From [Pseudopropionibacterium] massiliense (GTDB lineage Bacteria > Actinomycetota > Actinomycetes > Propionibacteriales > Propionibacteriaceae): 64,000 nucleotides of DNA. Position 1 is the first letter of the stretch. Each line of letters opens with the position of its first letter. The stretch spans positions 116,443 through 180,442 of the forward strand of contig NZ_LR027842.1 of the NCBI RefSeq assembly GCF_900607225.1, read 5' to 3'. The position numbers and the translations under genes were made by a program. This document shows positions 34,428 to 43,398 of this stretch, piece after piece. The notes beneath the pieces were generated by a model. It was given only the letters and a program-made list of their open reading frames with translations, searched no databases and was not told where the DNA came from.

Positions 34428-35543
34428 TTACAGAGAAGCCGCCATTCGGCGTACCGCCTCGGAGATGATCTCCTTCGACGTCGCCAGGTTGACGCGCACG
34501 AATTGGGTGGCCGACGGGGCGTAGTCGGTGCCCTGACCGAAACGGACCTTCGCCTTCTCGAAGAAATGCTGGCCCGCGTGGTCGAGACCCAGCGGGGAGC
34601 AGTCCAGCCACGCCAGGTAGGTGCCCTGCGACGGCGTGTAGGTCAGCTCCGGGATGGCGCGGTGGAGTTCGTCGGCGAAGTGCTGTTTGTTCTCGCGGAT
34701 CTCCGCGGCGGCCTCCGCCAGCCAGTAGCGACCCTCGTTCAGCGCCGTCGCGTGCGCCACCACCCCGAGGTAACTGGCCGACTCCGGCACGTAACCGCTG
34801 AGACCCTTGACCACATCTGCGACCTCCGCACCCGGGACGATCAACCCGGCCTTCAAACCGGCCAGGTTCCACGACTTTGACGCCGACGTCACGACGAAGG
34901 CCCGCTCACCACCCGGCACCCGATGGATGGGGGTGTGTTCCGCGCCCGAGAGGGGAGCGTGGATCTCGTCGCAGATGACCGCGACACCGTGGGTGTTCGC
35001 CAACTCCATCACCCTGGTGAGTTCCTCGGCGGTGTGCACCGCCCCCGACGGATTGTGCGGGGAGCACAGCAGGTAGGCGGCGGGGCGCTCCTTCTCGAAC
35101 GCGACCTCCAGGGCGTCGAGATCCAGGCGCCCCGCCTCGGTGGTGGGGACCTCGACGATGCGGCGGCCCGTCTCGTTGCAGACCGCCCGGAACGGCGGGT
35201 AGATCGGCGGGTTGATGACGACGGCGTCGCCGGGTTTCGTGGTCGCCAGTGTCATCTCCCGCATGCCCGTCATGACGTCGCAGGCCAGCGACACCGTCGC
35301 CGGATCGATGTCCCAGCCCCAGACATCGGAGGCGAAGGACGCGAACGCCTCCTGGTAGTCGGGCAGCTCCGGGTATCCGGTGTCACCCTCGGCGACCATC
35401 CGGGAGAGGACATCCACCACCGCCGGCACCGGCCGGGCGTCCATCTCCGCGACGAACATCGGCAGCACGTCGGGCGCGAACCGGGCCCACTTGATGCTGC
35501 GGCGCCGGCGGAGGGTCTCAAGGGGGATGTCGAAGATGGCCAT
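34428..35543 (-). CDS. patB: PatB/MalY-type PLP-dependent C-S lyase or aminotransferase
   Basis: A 371-residue fold-type I PLP enzyme. The PLP-binding Lys is K223 in SASKSWNLAG; D192 in CDEIH pairs with the ring nitrogen. WARFAPDVLPMFVAEMD near residue 19 marks the MalY/PatB group, whose members cleave cystathionine or related thioethers. It probably handles sulfur amino acids. The ATG at 35543 follows normal family length. Whether it prefers aminotransfer or lysis cannot be told from sequence. Confidence 0.85.
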   Translation of the reverse strand: MAIFDIPLETLRRRRSIKWARFAPDVLPMFVAEMDARPVPAVVDVLSRMVAEGDTGYPELPDYQEAFASFASDVWGWDIDPATVSLACDVMTGMREMTLATTKPGDAVVINPPIYPPFRAVCNETGRRIVEVPTTEAGRLDLDALEVAFEKERPAAYLLCSPHNPSGAVHTAEELTRVMELANTHGVAVICDEIHAPLSGAEHTPIHRVPGGERAFVVTSASKSWNLAGLKAGLIVPGAEVADVVKGLSGYVPESASYLGVVAHATALNEGRYWLAEAAAEIRENKQHFADELHRAIPELTYTPSQGTYLAWLDCSPLGLDHAGQHFFEKAKVRFGQGTDYAPSATQFVRVNLATSKEIISEAVRRMAASL

Positions 35544-35599
35544 GGGCCGATCCTAGAGGCTCCACGGGCGGGGAATCCCCTGAGGTGGTCACCCCATCC

Positions 35600-35862
35600 C
35601 GAAGCTGGTTGAGCCGGCCTGTTCGCTCTGCGAGTGGGTCGTGTCGAAACCATCTCATCCCCAAGCTGGTTGAGCCGGCCTGCGAGCGTCAGCGAGTGGG
35701 TCGTGTCGAAACCATGGTGACCTTGTCTGGGGTCTTGGGGGCGGGTTCTACTCACCGGGTGCCAGTAGTGGTTTCGACTCAGCCGTTCGCTTCGCTCACG
35801 TGCTGGCTCAACCAGCTTCGGAGAAGGAGGGTTCACGTCCCGGCTCAACCAGCTTCGGGAAA
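35600..35862. repeat. cluster of REP-1 units
   Basis: Two forward units (about 35604-35652 and 35662-35712, both starting AAGCTGGTTGAGCCGGCCTG) are followed by one reverse unit (about 35768-35823) and a partial one to 35862. They fill the gap between divergent genes, just upstream of the ileS leader. Confidence 0.78.
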
Positions 35863-35884
35863 AGAGGGATCCTCTCGAATTGCC

Positions 35885-36085
35885 CGATTCGGATGTCTCG
35901 CGCATACTTGATCCCGCATCGCAAGGCATTGATGGGGCCATCACCCCGGAGCTGCCGGAAGAACGGCGCACGCTCACTAGACCCGGCCGCGATCGACAAT
36001 CGAGTGGGACGCCCAGCGCGTCCAAGGAGGGTGGTACCGCGGGTTCCGGCTCGTCCCTCCGGTTCGTCCAGCCAACAACCGAGGT
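35885..36085 (+). promoter_or_regulatory. T-box riboswitch for isoleucine
   Basis: The T-box sequence AGGGTGGTACCGCGGG (36028-36043) lies about 50 bases before ileS, preceded by a short stem region and followed by GCTCGTCCCTCC which can pair with the AGGGAGG-like part. An ATC codon near 35911 is the probable specifier for tRNA-Ile. In actinobacteria ileS T-boxes usually control translation by hiding the ribosome-binding site. Confidence 0.88.
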
Positions 36086-36089
36086 ACCG

Positions 36090-39000
36090 ATGAGTTCCTA
36101 CAACGCAGTCCCCGCAACCGTTGATTTCCCCGCCCTGGAGCGCGAGATCATCGCCTTGTGGACTGAACGCGACACCTTCGCGAAGTCCCTCGAGAGCACC
36201 CGCGACGGCAAACCGTGGACCTTCTACGAGGGCCCGCCGACCGCCAACGGCATGCCCGGGACGCACCACATCGAGGCCCGCGTCTTCAAGGACCTGTTCC
36301 CGCGCTTCAAGACGATGCAGGGCTACCGCGTCGACCGCAAGGCCGGCTGGGACTGCCACGGCCTGCCCGTCGAACTCGCCGTCGAGAAGGAACTCGGTTT
36401 CTCCGGCAAACCCGACATCGAGGCCTACGGGGTGGAGCCGTTCAACGCGAAGTGCCGCGAATCGGTGCTGCGGCACGTCGACGCCTTCGCCGAGCTGACC
36501 CGCCGCATGGGCTACTGGGTGAACCTCGACGAGGCCTACGTCACCATGACCCCCGACTACGTGCAGTCGTGCTGGTGGGCGCTCAAGAAGATCTTCGACA
36601 AGGGCCTCCTCCAGGAGGACTACCGGGTGGCCCCGTACTGCCCGCGATGCGGCACCACCTTGTCCGACCACGAACTCGCGCAGGGCTACGAGGACGTCAC
36701 CGACCCGTCGGTCTACGTGCGTTTCCCCGTCACATCCGGGCCGCTCGCCGGCCAGGCCGACCTGCTGGTGTGGACCACCACCCCCTGGACGCTGGTCTCC
36801 AACACCGCGGTCGCGGTGCATCCCGACGTCGACTACGTCGTCGGCACGCATCCCGAGCAGGGAAGCCTCGTGGTCGCGGAACCGCTGTTCGACGCGGTGC
36901 TGGGCGAGGAGTGGACGCGCGGCCGCTCGTTCAAGGGCTCCGAGATGGAACGCTGGGACTACCAGCGCCCCTTCGACCTGGTCGAGTTCCCCGCCCCCGC
37001 CAACTACATCGTGCTGGCCGACTACGTCACCACCTCCGACGGCACCGGCCTGGTGCACCAGGCGCCCGCCTTCGGTGAGGACGACATGCTCGTGTGCCGC
37101 GCCTACGACCTGCCGTTCGTCAACCCGATCCGCGCCAACGGCGCCTTCGACGACGCCGTGAAACTGGTTGGCGGCGTCTTCTTCAAGGAAGCCGACGCGC
37201 TCCTCGTCGACGACCTCACCCAGCGTGGCCTGCTGTTCCGCAGGCTCGACTACCTCCACTCCTACCCGCACTGCTGGCGCTGCCACACCGCGCTGCTGTA
37301 CTACGCGCAGCCGTCGTGGTACATCCGCACCACCCGCATCAAGGACCAGCTGCTGGCGCAGAACGAGGCCACCACCTGGTATCCCGCCTCCATCAAGCAC
37401 GGTCGCTACGGCGACTGGCTCAACAACAACATCGACTGGGCCCTGTCGCGCAGCCGCTACTGGGGCACGCCGCTGCCGATCTGGCGCAACATCGACGACC
37501 CCACCGACCTGATCTGCGTCGGCTCCCTGGCCGAGCTCGGCGAACTGGCCGGCCGCGACCTCAGCTCCCTCGACCCGCACCGCCCCTTCATCGACGACGT
37601 CGAGATCGTCCGCGACGGCGCCACCTACCGTCGCGTGCCCGAGGTGATCGACGCCTGGTTCGACTCCGGGTCGATGCCGTTCGCGCAGTGGGGCTACCCG
37701 CACGTCCCCGGCTCCGCGGAGAAACTGGAGGCCAACTACCCGGCCGACTTCATCTGCGAGGCCATCGACCAGACCCGCGGCTGGTTCTACTCGCTGATGG
37801 CGGTCGGCACCCTCGTCTTCGACGAGTCGAGCTACCGCAACGTCGTGTGCCTCGGCCACATCCTCGCCGAGGACGGCCGGAAGATGAGCAAACACTTCGG
37901 CAACATCCTGGAACCCATCCCGCTGATGGACACCCACGGCGCCGACGCGGTGCGCTGGTTCATGGCCTGCTCCGGGTCGCCGTGGATGGCGCGCCGCGTC
38001 GGCGATGTCACCATCGCCGAGACGGTCCGCAAGGTGCTGCTGACCTACTGGAACACCGTCGCCTTCCAGTCGCTGTACGCGCGCGCCTCCGGGTGGGAAC
38101 CGGGCGCCTCCGTGCCCGCCGTCACCGACCGGCACGTCCTCGACCGCTGGCTGGTCTCGGCCACCAACGAACTGGTCCGCGACGTCACCGCCGCCCTCGA
38201 CGACTTCGACACCCAGAGGGCCGGCGCGCTGCTCGCGGGCTTCATCGACGACCTGTCGAACTGGTACGTGCGCAGGTCGCGGAGACGTTTCTGGGCGGGC
38301 GAGGCCGGTGCGCTGGCGACCCTCCACGAAACCCTCGACGTCGTCACCCGGCTGATGGCCCCGATCATGCCGTTCGTCACGGAACGGGTGTGGCAGGACC
38401 TGTTCGCCGCCACCAACCCCGACGGCCCCGAGTCGGTGCACCTGGCCAGCTGGCCCGTCGCCGACGAGTCGCTGATCGATTCCGACCTCATGGGCGCGAT
38501 GGCCACCGCCCGGCGGATCGTGGAGCTGGGGCGCGCGGCCCGCGCCGAGTCGCGCATGAAGGTGCGGCAGGTGCTCAAACGGATGCTCGTGCCGACGGCC
38601 GCCCTGGCGGAGCTGACCAAGGAACTCGTCGCCGAGGTGCGTTCCGAACTGAACGTCCAGGACATCGCGTCGTTCACCTCCGCCGGTGACCTCGTCGATC
38701 ACATCGCCAAGGGCAACTTCCGGGCCCTGGGCAAACGGTTCGGGAAGCTCACCCCGAAGGTCGCGGCCGCGATCGCCGCGGCCGACGCCGCCCGGCTCGC
38801 CCGGGAACTGCGCGAGCACGGGAAGACGCGCATCGACCTCGACGGCGAATCGCTGGAGGTCTCCGTCGAGGAGGTGCTGCTCACCGAGCGCCCCCGCGAC
38901 GGCTGGAGCGTGGTCAACGAGCAGGGCGAGACCGTCGCCCTCGACCTGGAGCTCACCCCAGAGCTGGTGCGCGCCGGCCGGGCCCGCGAGGTGATCCGGG

Positions 39001-39215
39001 TGATCCAGGAGGCCCGCAAGTCGTCGGGGCTCGACGTCTCCGACCGGATCCTGTTGCGCCTCGCCGCAAGCGCTGAGCTGCTGGAGGCGATCCGCGAACA
39101 CGCCGACCTGATCGCCGACGAGGTCCTGGCCGTCGACCTGGAGCAGGGAGAGGTCGAGGACCCGACCGCGGAGGAACCGGAACTCGGCCTCAGGGTGAGG
39201 ATCACCAAGGCCTGA
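36090..39215 (+). CDS. ileS: isoleucyl-tRNA synthetase
   Basis: A 1041-residue class Ia synthetase. The HIGH-type motif is GPPTANGMPGTHHIEA (about 48-63) and the KMSKS-type is KMSKH (about 598-602). The editing domain holds WTTTPWTLVSNTAVAV, and the end contains anticodon-binding and C-terminal helical parts. The ATG at 36090 lies behind the T-box leader and a GAGG site. Length and the PGTHH form point to the type-2 (eukaryote-like) group, which includes mupirocin-resistant enzymes. Confidence 0.95.
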   Translation: MSSYNAVPATVDFPALEREIIALWTERDTFAKSLESTRDGKPWTFYEGPPTANGMPGTHHIEARVFKDLFPRFKTMQGYRVDRKAGWDCHGLPVELAVEKELGFSGKPDIEAYGVEPFNAKCRESVLRHVDAFAELTRRMGYWVNLDEAYVTMTPDYVQSCWWALKKIFDKGLLQEDYRVAPYCPRCGTTLSDHELAQGYEDVTDPSVYVRFPVTSGPLAGQADLLVWTTTPWTLVSNTAVAVHPDVDYVVGTHPEQGSLVVAEPLFDAVLGEEWTRGRSFKGSEMERWDYQRPFDLVEFPAPANYIVLADYVTTSDGTGLVHQAPAFGEDDMLVCRAYDLPFVNPIRANGAFDDAVKLVGGVFFKEADALLVDDLTQRGLLFRRLDYLHSYPHCWRCHTALLYYAQPSWYIRTTRIKDQLLAQNEATTWYPASIKHGRYGDWLNNNIDWALSRSRYWGTPLPIWRNIDDPTDLICVGSLAELGELAGRDLSSLDPHRPFIDDVEIVRDGATYRRVPEVIDAWFDSGSMPFAQWGYPHVPGSAEKLEANYPADFICEAIDQTRGWFYSLMAVGTLVFDESSYRNVVCLGHILAEDGRKMSKHFGNILEPIPLMDTHGADAVRWFMACSGSPWMARRVGDVTIAETVRKVLLTYWNTVAFQSLYARASGWEPGASVPAVTDRHVLDRWLVSATNELVRDVTAALDDFDTQRAGALLAGFIDDLSNWYVRRSRRRFWAGEAGALATLHETLDVVTRLMAPIMPFVTERVWQDLFAATNPDGPESVHLASWPVADESLIDSDLMGAMATARRIVELGRAARAESRMKVRQVLKRMLVPTAALAELTKELVAEVRSELNVQDIASFTSAGDLVDHIAKGNFRALGKRFGKLTPKVAAAIAAADAARLARELREHGKTRIDLDGESLEVSVEEVLLTERPRDGWSVVNEQGETVALDLELTPELVRAGRAREVIRVIQEARKSSGLDVSDRILLRLAASAELLEAIREHADLIADEVLAVDLEQGEVEDPTAEEPELGLRVRITKA

Positions 39216-39227
39216 GAACAGCCCGGG

Positions 39228-39284
39228 GGTGGTTTCGACTCGGGTCGCTCGTTCCTCGCGCCCCGGCTCAACCGGCTTCGCCCT
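39228..39284. repeat. REP-1 unit, reverse
   Basis: GGTGGTTTCGACTCGGGTCG on the left and GGCTCAACCGGCTTC on the right match the reverse REP-1 form. It lies 13 bp past the ileS stop, where a terminator would be expected. Confidence 0.7.
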
Positions 39285-39410
39285 TTCACTCGCTGCAGGT
39301 ACTTGACAGGACAAATTCTGTTCCCTGTTTGGCTGCCCGGGGGTGTTCCGGCTCCACCGGTGCGCTTTCCGGCGTTAGGCTGAGGAGAAATCTGACGACG
39401 GGAGAAGTCG

Positions 39411-40403
39411 ATGTCGCTTCCTTTGGGCCCTTGGCGGCTTACCTACACGCCCGGCCAGTGGTTGGTGCTGGCCGGGCCGCGTCTGGTCGCGGTCATGCAG
39501 CCCGCGCCGCCGAAAATGTCGGTACTCGTGAACCAGTTGTGGACCGACATGCAGGGTGCCGGTTCGCTGGCATCGCTGCTCGAGGTGCTGCGCGGTTATT
39601 CCCTGGACCAGATGCCGGACTTCGCGGCGTTCGTCTGGGACGGCGGGTCGCTGCACGGCCTGGCCCGCGGCCGGATCTCCGTCGTGGACATGGCGACGGG
39701 GCAGACCGCACTCGACGGGTCGGGGGCGCTCACCTGGCACGAGGCCCCGCTGGGAACCATCCGTGGACTTCGCGTCGACATGGGGGTCCTCGAATACGAC
39801 GCGCTTCTCCACCTACCTTTGATCATCGGGGCGGTCGGCGCCTCGGCGCTGCACCTGACCACCGATCCCGATCAGCTCGTGCGTCTGCCCGACACCGACC
39901 ACCAGCTTCCCGAACCCGTCGTGCAACAACCCCAGCCCGTCTCCGAGCCGCTGCAACCCGTCAGCATGCCGGAAACCCAGCAGATGGCGGCCGCCCACAG
40001 TGAGGACTCCCAGTTCCAACGTCCCGCCATGGGCTACGCCGACGAACCACAGCAGTACGGTCCCGTCGGCATCGGCGTGCAGGTCAACACCGGCGAGTTC
40101 TCGAACGTCGTCGGGGGGCTGGTGGTCGGCCGCGCCCCCGACGCGGCGCGCGGCCCCATGGGGTCCTCGCTGATGCGTGTCCCCAGCCCCGGCAACGACA
40201 TCTCCCGCAGCCACCTGCTCATCGAACCCGCAGGCCCCAACGACGCACGTGTCACGGATCTGCGTTCCACCAACGGCACCACCATCCAGCTCAACGCCGA
40301 GGAACCGTACCTGCTGGAGAACGGCGAATCAGTGACGGTCCCGATCGGAACGGTCCTCAACCTCGGCGACGGTGTGAGCCTTCGAATCGAACAGGCCCGC
40401 TGA
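39411..40403 (+). CDS. FHA-domain protein
   Basis: A 330-residue protein. The C-terminal FHA domain (about 235-330) has GGLVVGRAP, then DISRSHLLIE and LRSTNGTTIQ, the phosphothreonine-binding signature. The N-terminal ~150 residues form an uncharacterised domain. In actinobacteria such proteins often link Ser/Thr kinases to the type VII secretion or cell-wall machinery. GGGAGA upstream of the ATG serves as the ribosome-binding site. Its 3' end has a fossil copy at 53000-53115. Confidence 0.83.
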   Translation: MSLPLGPWRLTYTPGQWLVLAGPRLVAVMQPAPPKMSVLVNQLWTDMQGAGSLASLLEVLRGYSLDQMPDFAAFVWDGGSLHGLARGRISVVDMATGQTALDGSGALTWHEAPLGTIRGLRVDMGVLEYDALLHLPLIIGAVGASALHLTTDPDQLVRLPDTDHQLPEPVVQQPQPVSEPLQPVSMPETQQMAAAHSEDSQFQRPAMGYADEPQQYGPVGIGVQVNTGEFSNVVGGLVVGRAPDAARGPMGSSLMRVPSPGNDISRSHLLIEPAGPNDARVTDLRSTNGTTIQLNAEEPYLLENGESVTVPIGTVLNLGDGVSLRIEQAR

Positions 40404-40423
40404 GGCCGCCCCGGTCAAGGCCG

Positions 40424-40500
40424 GTTGAGCCGGCCTGCGAGCGTCAGCGAGTGGGGCGTGTCGAAACCTCGTGCGCGTGTCCGGGGAGTTGGGGTCGGAT
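40424..40500. repeat. REP-1 unit, degenerate
   Basis: GGTTGAGCCGGCCTGCGAGC followed by GTGTCGAAACC. A related fragment, with neighbouring bases, is found at 53060-53100. Confidence 0.6.
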
Positions 40501-40518
40501 CTGGCTCGACCGGCTTCA

Positions 40519-40557
40519 AAGGAGGGTGGCCGGGCCACTGGCCCGGCCACCCTCCTT
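40519..40557. terminator. strong hairpin between convergent genes
   Basis: The arms GGAGGGTGGCCGGGCCA (40521-40537) and TGGCCCGGCCACCCTCC (40539-40555) are perfect inverse repeats with a very short loop. They are flanked by AAA on the left and TT on the right. It lies between the FHA gene and the binding-protein gene, so it can stop transcription from both sides. Confidence 0.85.
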
Positions 40558-40574
40558 GATGCGGAGCGCATCGG

Positions 40575-42374
40575 TCACTGGACCGGCGACAGCATCCCCT
40601 CGTAGAAGAAGACGGGGACGAAGTTGTCGGAGTAGAACGAGTTCGTGTAGTAGTCGCTGTTCTCCGGGAACCCCGCCACCTTGGTGGTGACCACGGGGTT
40701 GTTCCCGAAACGCTCGACCAGCGGCAGCACCGGCAGCAGTTCGTTGAAGGCCTGCGCCAGACGGGTGGTTTTCGCCACCTGCTCCTCCGGCGTGCCGAAC
40801 GCGCTGTCACGGACCTCCTGCTCCAGGTTCATCGCGCCGAGAACGTCGGTCTGCACCTGGAGATCGAAGCCGGTGCCCTTGCCCTCACCGAGCATCGGGT
40901 AGTTGAAGTTGATCAACGTCGCGTTGTAGGAGTCCGTGGGGAACGGGTTCGACGCGCCCCAGGCCTGGATGGCCAACTGGAAGTTGCCCTCCTGGACGTC
41001 GACCTCCTGCTGGCTGGAATCCACGCCGATCGGGGTGATCTTGATGCCGAAGGCGCTGGCCTGTTCCGCGAGGCTCTGGCCCGTGGCGGCCCAGTCGACG
41101 TAGTCACCGGGGAACACCAGGTCGTACTGCGCGGGTTTGCCCTCGCTGGTGACCCACTGGTCGCCGTTCTTGGTCCAGCCGGCCTCCTGCAGCAGCTGCG
41201 TGGCCCGCGCCTGGTCGAGATCGTAGGCGGTGAGCTTGCCGGCCGCCTCCGGGGTCACCCATTTCTCGATGGCGTTGTCCGACAGGCCCGTCATGTACCG
41301 GACGCCCTTGCCGGAGTCGCCGAGGGAGATCGTGCCCATCTCGTCACGGTTGAGGAAGAAAGCGAAGGCCTGCCGCACCCGCTTGTCCTTGAACTCGGGC
41401 AGCTTGTTGTAGTTGAAGAACAGGGCGGGACCGGTGTACGTCGGGGGACGCAGGATCCTGTAACCCTGCTGCTCGAACTGTTTCGTGGTGGCGACGGGGA
41501 ACCCGTCCGTGGCGTAGTGGACGTCACCGGAGAGCACCAGGGGGGTGATGGTCTCCGTGGATCCGCTGTGGACCGTGATGGTGTCGTAGCCCACCTTGTC
41601 CGCGCGATACCCGTTGTTGTTGAGGGTCAGCGTCAACTGCGAGTTGGTCATGGTGGAGGTGTTGATCGTGAACGGGCCGGACACGATCGGCTGATCGATC
41701 TTGACCTCCGCGATGCGCGCCGACAGGGCCTTCGCCTCGTCCGAGTCGGGGGCCGCCTTCTTCTTGAACAACGCCGCGGCGTCCTCGACCACCGCGCTGT
41801 ACTGTGCGCTGGAGGCGGGCCGTTCACGCATGATCCAGTACACGGCGATGGGTGCTGGCGAGTTCAGCGTGAACTTGACGTTGGAGTCGTCGACCAGCTC
41901 GATGTCCTTGATGTAGTTGAACACCGGCTGCTGCATGGCGTAGCGCATCACGAACGTGTTGTACACGTCCTTCGCCGTCAGGGCCGAGCCGTCGCTCCAC
42001 TTCAGCCCCTCACGCACCTTGTAGTTGAAGGTGAGGCCGTCGGGGGAGAGGGCGGAGGACTCGTCGGCGAGCAGGTAGTAGTACTGCTGCTTCTCCCAGT
42101 TGTAGATGCCACCGGGCAGCATGATCATGTCGTTGAGGTAGCCGAGGTTCGTGGGGATGGAACCGGTCACGCCCGAAAGGGTGTGGAAGTTGCCCTTGGG
42201 GGGCAGGTCGAAGGACTGGTCCGCGCCGAAATTGCGGCCCGCGGCGGCGCCGCCTCCGGTGGGGGAGCGGCCGGCGGCGGAACAACCGGTCAGCAGCATC
42301 GCCGTGGCCACTACCGTGCTCACCGCTGCGACGATGCAACGACCGAGCCCTCGTCGTGGTGTCGTGTGGGTCAT
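40575..42374 (-). CDS. ABC transporter solute-binding lipoprotein, family 5
   Basis: A 599-residue lipoprotein with a lipobox ending at Cys31 (MLLTGC). The SBP_bac_5 fold is shown by LSPDGLTFNYKVREGLKWSD and GSALTAKDVYNTFVMRYA. Family members bind oligopeptides or, in some species, oligosaccharides. The ATG at 42374 overlaps the stop of the small membrane protein by 4 bp. It is last in a five-gene transport operon. Glycan-related neighbours make a sugar oligomer a plausible ligand. Confidence 0.87.
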   Translation of the reverse strand: MTHTTPRRGLGRCIVAAVSTVVATAMLLTGCSAAGRSPTGGGAAAGRNFGADQSFDLPPKGNFHTLSGVTGSIPTNLGYLNDMIMLPGGIYNWEKQQYYYLLADESSALSPDGLTFNYKVREGLKWSDGSALTAKDVYNTFVMRYAMQQPVFNYIKDIELVDDSNVKFTLNSPAPIAVYWIMRERPASSAQYSAVVEDAAALFKKKAAPDSDEAKALSARIAEVKIDQPIVSGPFTINTSTMTNSQLTLTLNNNGYRADKVGYDTITVHSGSTETITPLVLSGDVHYATDGFPVATTKQFEQQGYRILRPPTYTGPALFFNYNKLPEFKDKRVRQAFAFFLNRDEMGTISLGDSGKGVRYMTGLSDNAIEKWVTPEAAGKLTAYDLDQARATQLLQEAGWTKNGDQWVTSEGKPAQYDLVFPGDYVDWAATGQSLAEQASAFGIKITPIGVDSSQQEVDVQEGNFQLAIQAWGASNPFPTDSYNATLINFNYPMLGEGKGTGFDLQVQTDVLGAMNLEQEVRDSAFGTPEEQVAKTTRLAQAFNELLPVLPLVERFGNNPVVTTKVAGFPENSDYYTNSFYSDNFVPVFFYEGMLSPVQ

Positions 42375-42598
42375 GATTCCTCTCTTGGTCGGGGGGTTTT
42401 CCTTGTGCGATCCGGGGATCCTCTGGTGAGTAGTAGGAGCAGGGCTCCGCAGCCGGTCAGCAGCGCGCCTGCTGTGAGGGAAAGGGCCGACATCACCCAG
42501 GCCGCGGAACCGGAGGGGATCCGCAGCATGCTGATGCCTGCCAGGAGGCTGATCGTGAGTCCCGCGGCGATCGCCTGGCGGGGCATGCCGCCCGTCAT
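42371..42598 (-). CDS. small two-helix membrane protein of the transport operon
   Basis: A 75-residue protein with two hydrophobic segments (about 9-26 and 33-58) and a strongly basic tail (RGSPDRTRKTPRPREES). It overlaps the ATPase stop and the binding-protein start by 4 bp each, so translation is coupled on both sides. No family is recognised. It may be an accessory of the transporter. Confidence 0.7.
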   Translation of the reverse strand: MTGGMPRQAIAAGLTISLLAGISMLRIPSGSAAWVMSALSLTAGALLTGCGALLLLLTRGSPDRTRKTPRPREES

Positions 42599-43398
42599 GG
42601 CGCACCACCGGGAACGTCGGCGTCGTCGAACCTGATCATGGGAAGCGCGTCGATGAGCGCCTTGGTGTAGGCGTGCCGGGGCGTGTCCATGACCTCGGGG
42701 GTCGGCCCGTACTCCACCAGCTCGCCCAGGTAGAGCACCGCGGTGCGACCCCGCCAGGCGAAGTGCCTGGCCAGGGTGAAGTCGTGGGTGATGAACAGGA
42801 AACCGACGCCCAGGTCGTCGCGCAGCTCCGAGAGCAGGTTGATCATGCTGCCGCGGATCGAGGCGTCGAGCATCGAGGTGGTCTCGTCGGCGATGATCAG
42901 CGCCGGTTCGGTGGCCAGCGCCCGGGCCAGCGCCACGCGTTGACGCTGCCCACCCGAGAGCTGATGGGGGTAGCGCTCCAGGAACAGGTCCGCCGGGGTC
43001 AGCTCCACCCGTTCGAGCAGCTCCGTGGCGCGTCGCCTGGTCCGGTTCCTCCGGGCGCCCAGGGCCGAGAGCACCGTGCTGAGCACCGTGCGGGTCGGGT
43101 TGAGCGAGGCGTAGGGGTCCTGGTGCACGTACTGCACCTCTCGCCGGAAATGCATGAAATCGGATCCCCGCAGTTGCGAGATGTCCCGGCCCCGGTAGTG
43201 GATGCTGCCGGCGGTGGGTTTGTCCAGTCCCGCGGCGATCCTGGCGAGCGTGGTCTTCCCCGAACCGGACTCGCCGACCAGGCAGGTCACCGACCCGGCA
43301 TCCACCTGGACGCTGACCCCCGAGACCGCCACCACCTCGCGTGCCGCGCTGCGGAACCGCTGCGTGACGTCACGGATCTCCATCAATGTCTCAGTCAT
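42595..43398 (-). CDS. DppF/OppF-type ABC importer ATPase
   Basis: A 267-residue ATPase: Walker A GESGSGKTTLA (about 38-48), signature LSGGQRQRV, Walker B LIIADETTSMLD and the H-loop ITHDF. The Walker B Asp-Glu is DE followed by T rather than P. It has the peptide-transporter C-terminal region (HAYTKALIDALP). It starts 8 bp inside the previous ATPase gene. Confidence 0.88.
   Translation of the reverse strand: MTETLMEIRDVTQRFRSAAREVVAVSGVSVQVDAGSVTCLVGESGSGKTTLARIAAGLDKPTAGSIHYRGRDISQLRGSDFMHFRREVQYVHQDPYASLNPTRTVLSTVLSALGARRNRTRRRATELLERVELTPADLFLERYPHQLSGGQRQRVALARALATEPALIIADETTSMLDASIRGSMINLLSELRDDLGVGFLFITHDFTLARHFAWRGRTAVLYLGELVEYGPTPEVMDTPRHAYTKALIDALPMIRFDDADVPGGAP

Noticed and set aside
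35808..39314. 1168-codon open frame on the minus strand opposite ileS
   Set aside because: It is the antisense shadow of ileS, which carries the synthetase signatures.
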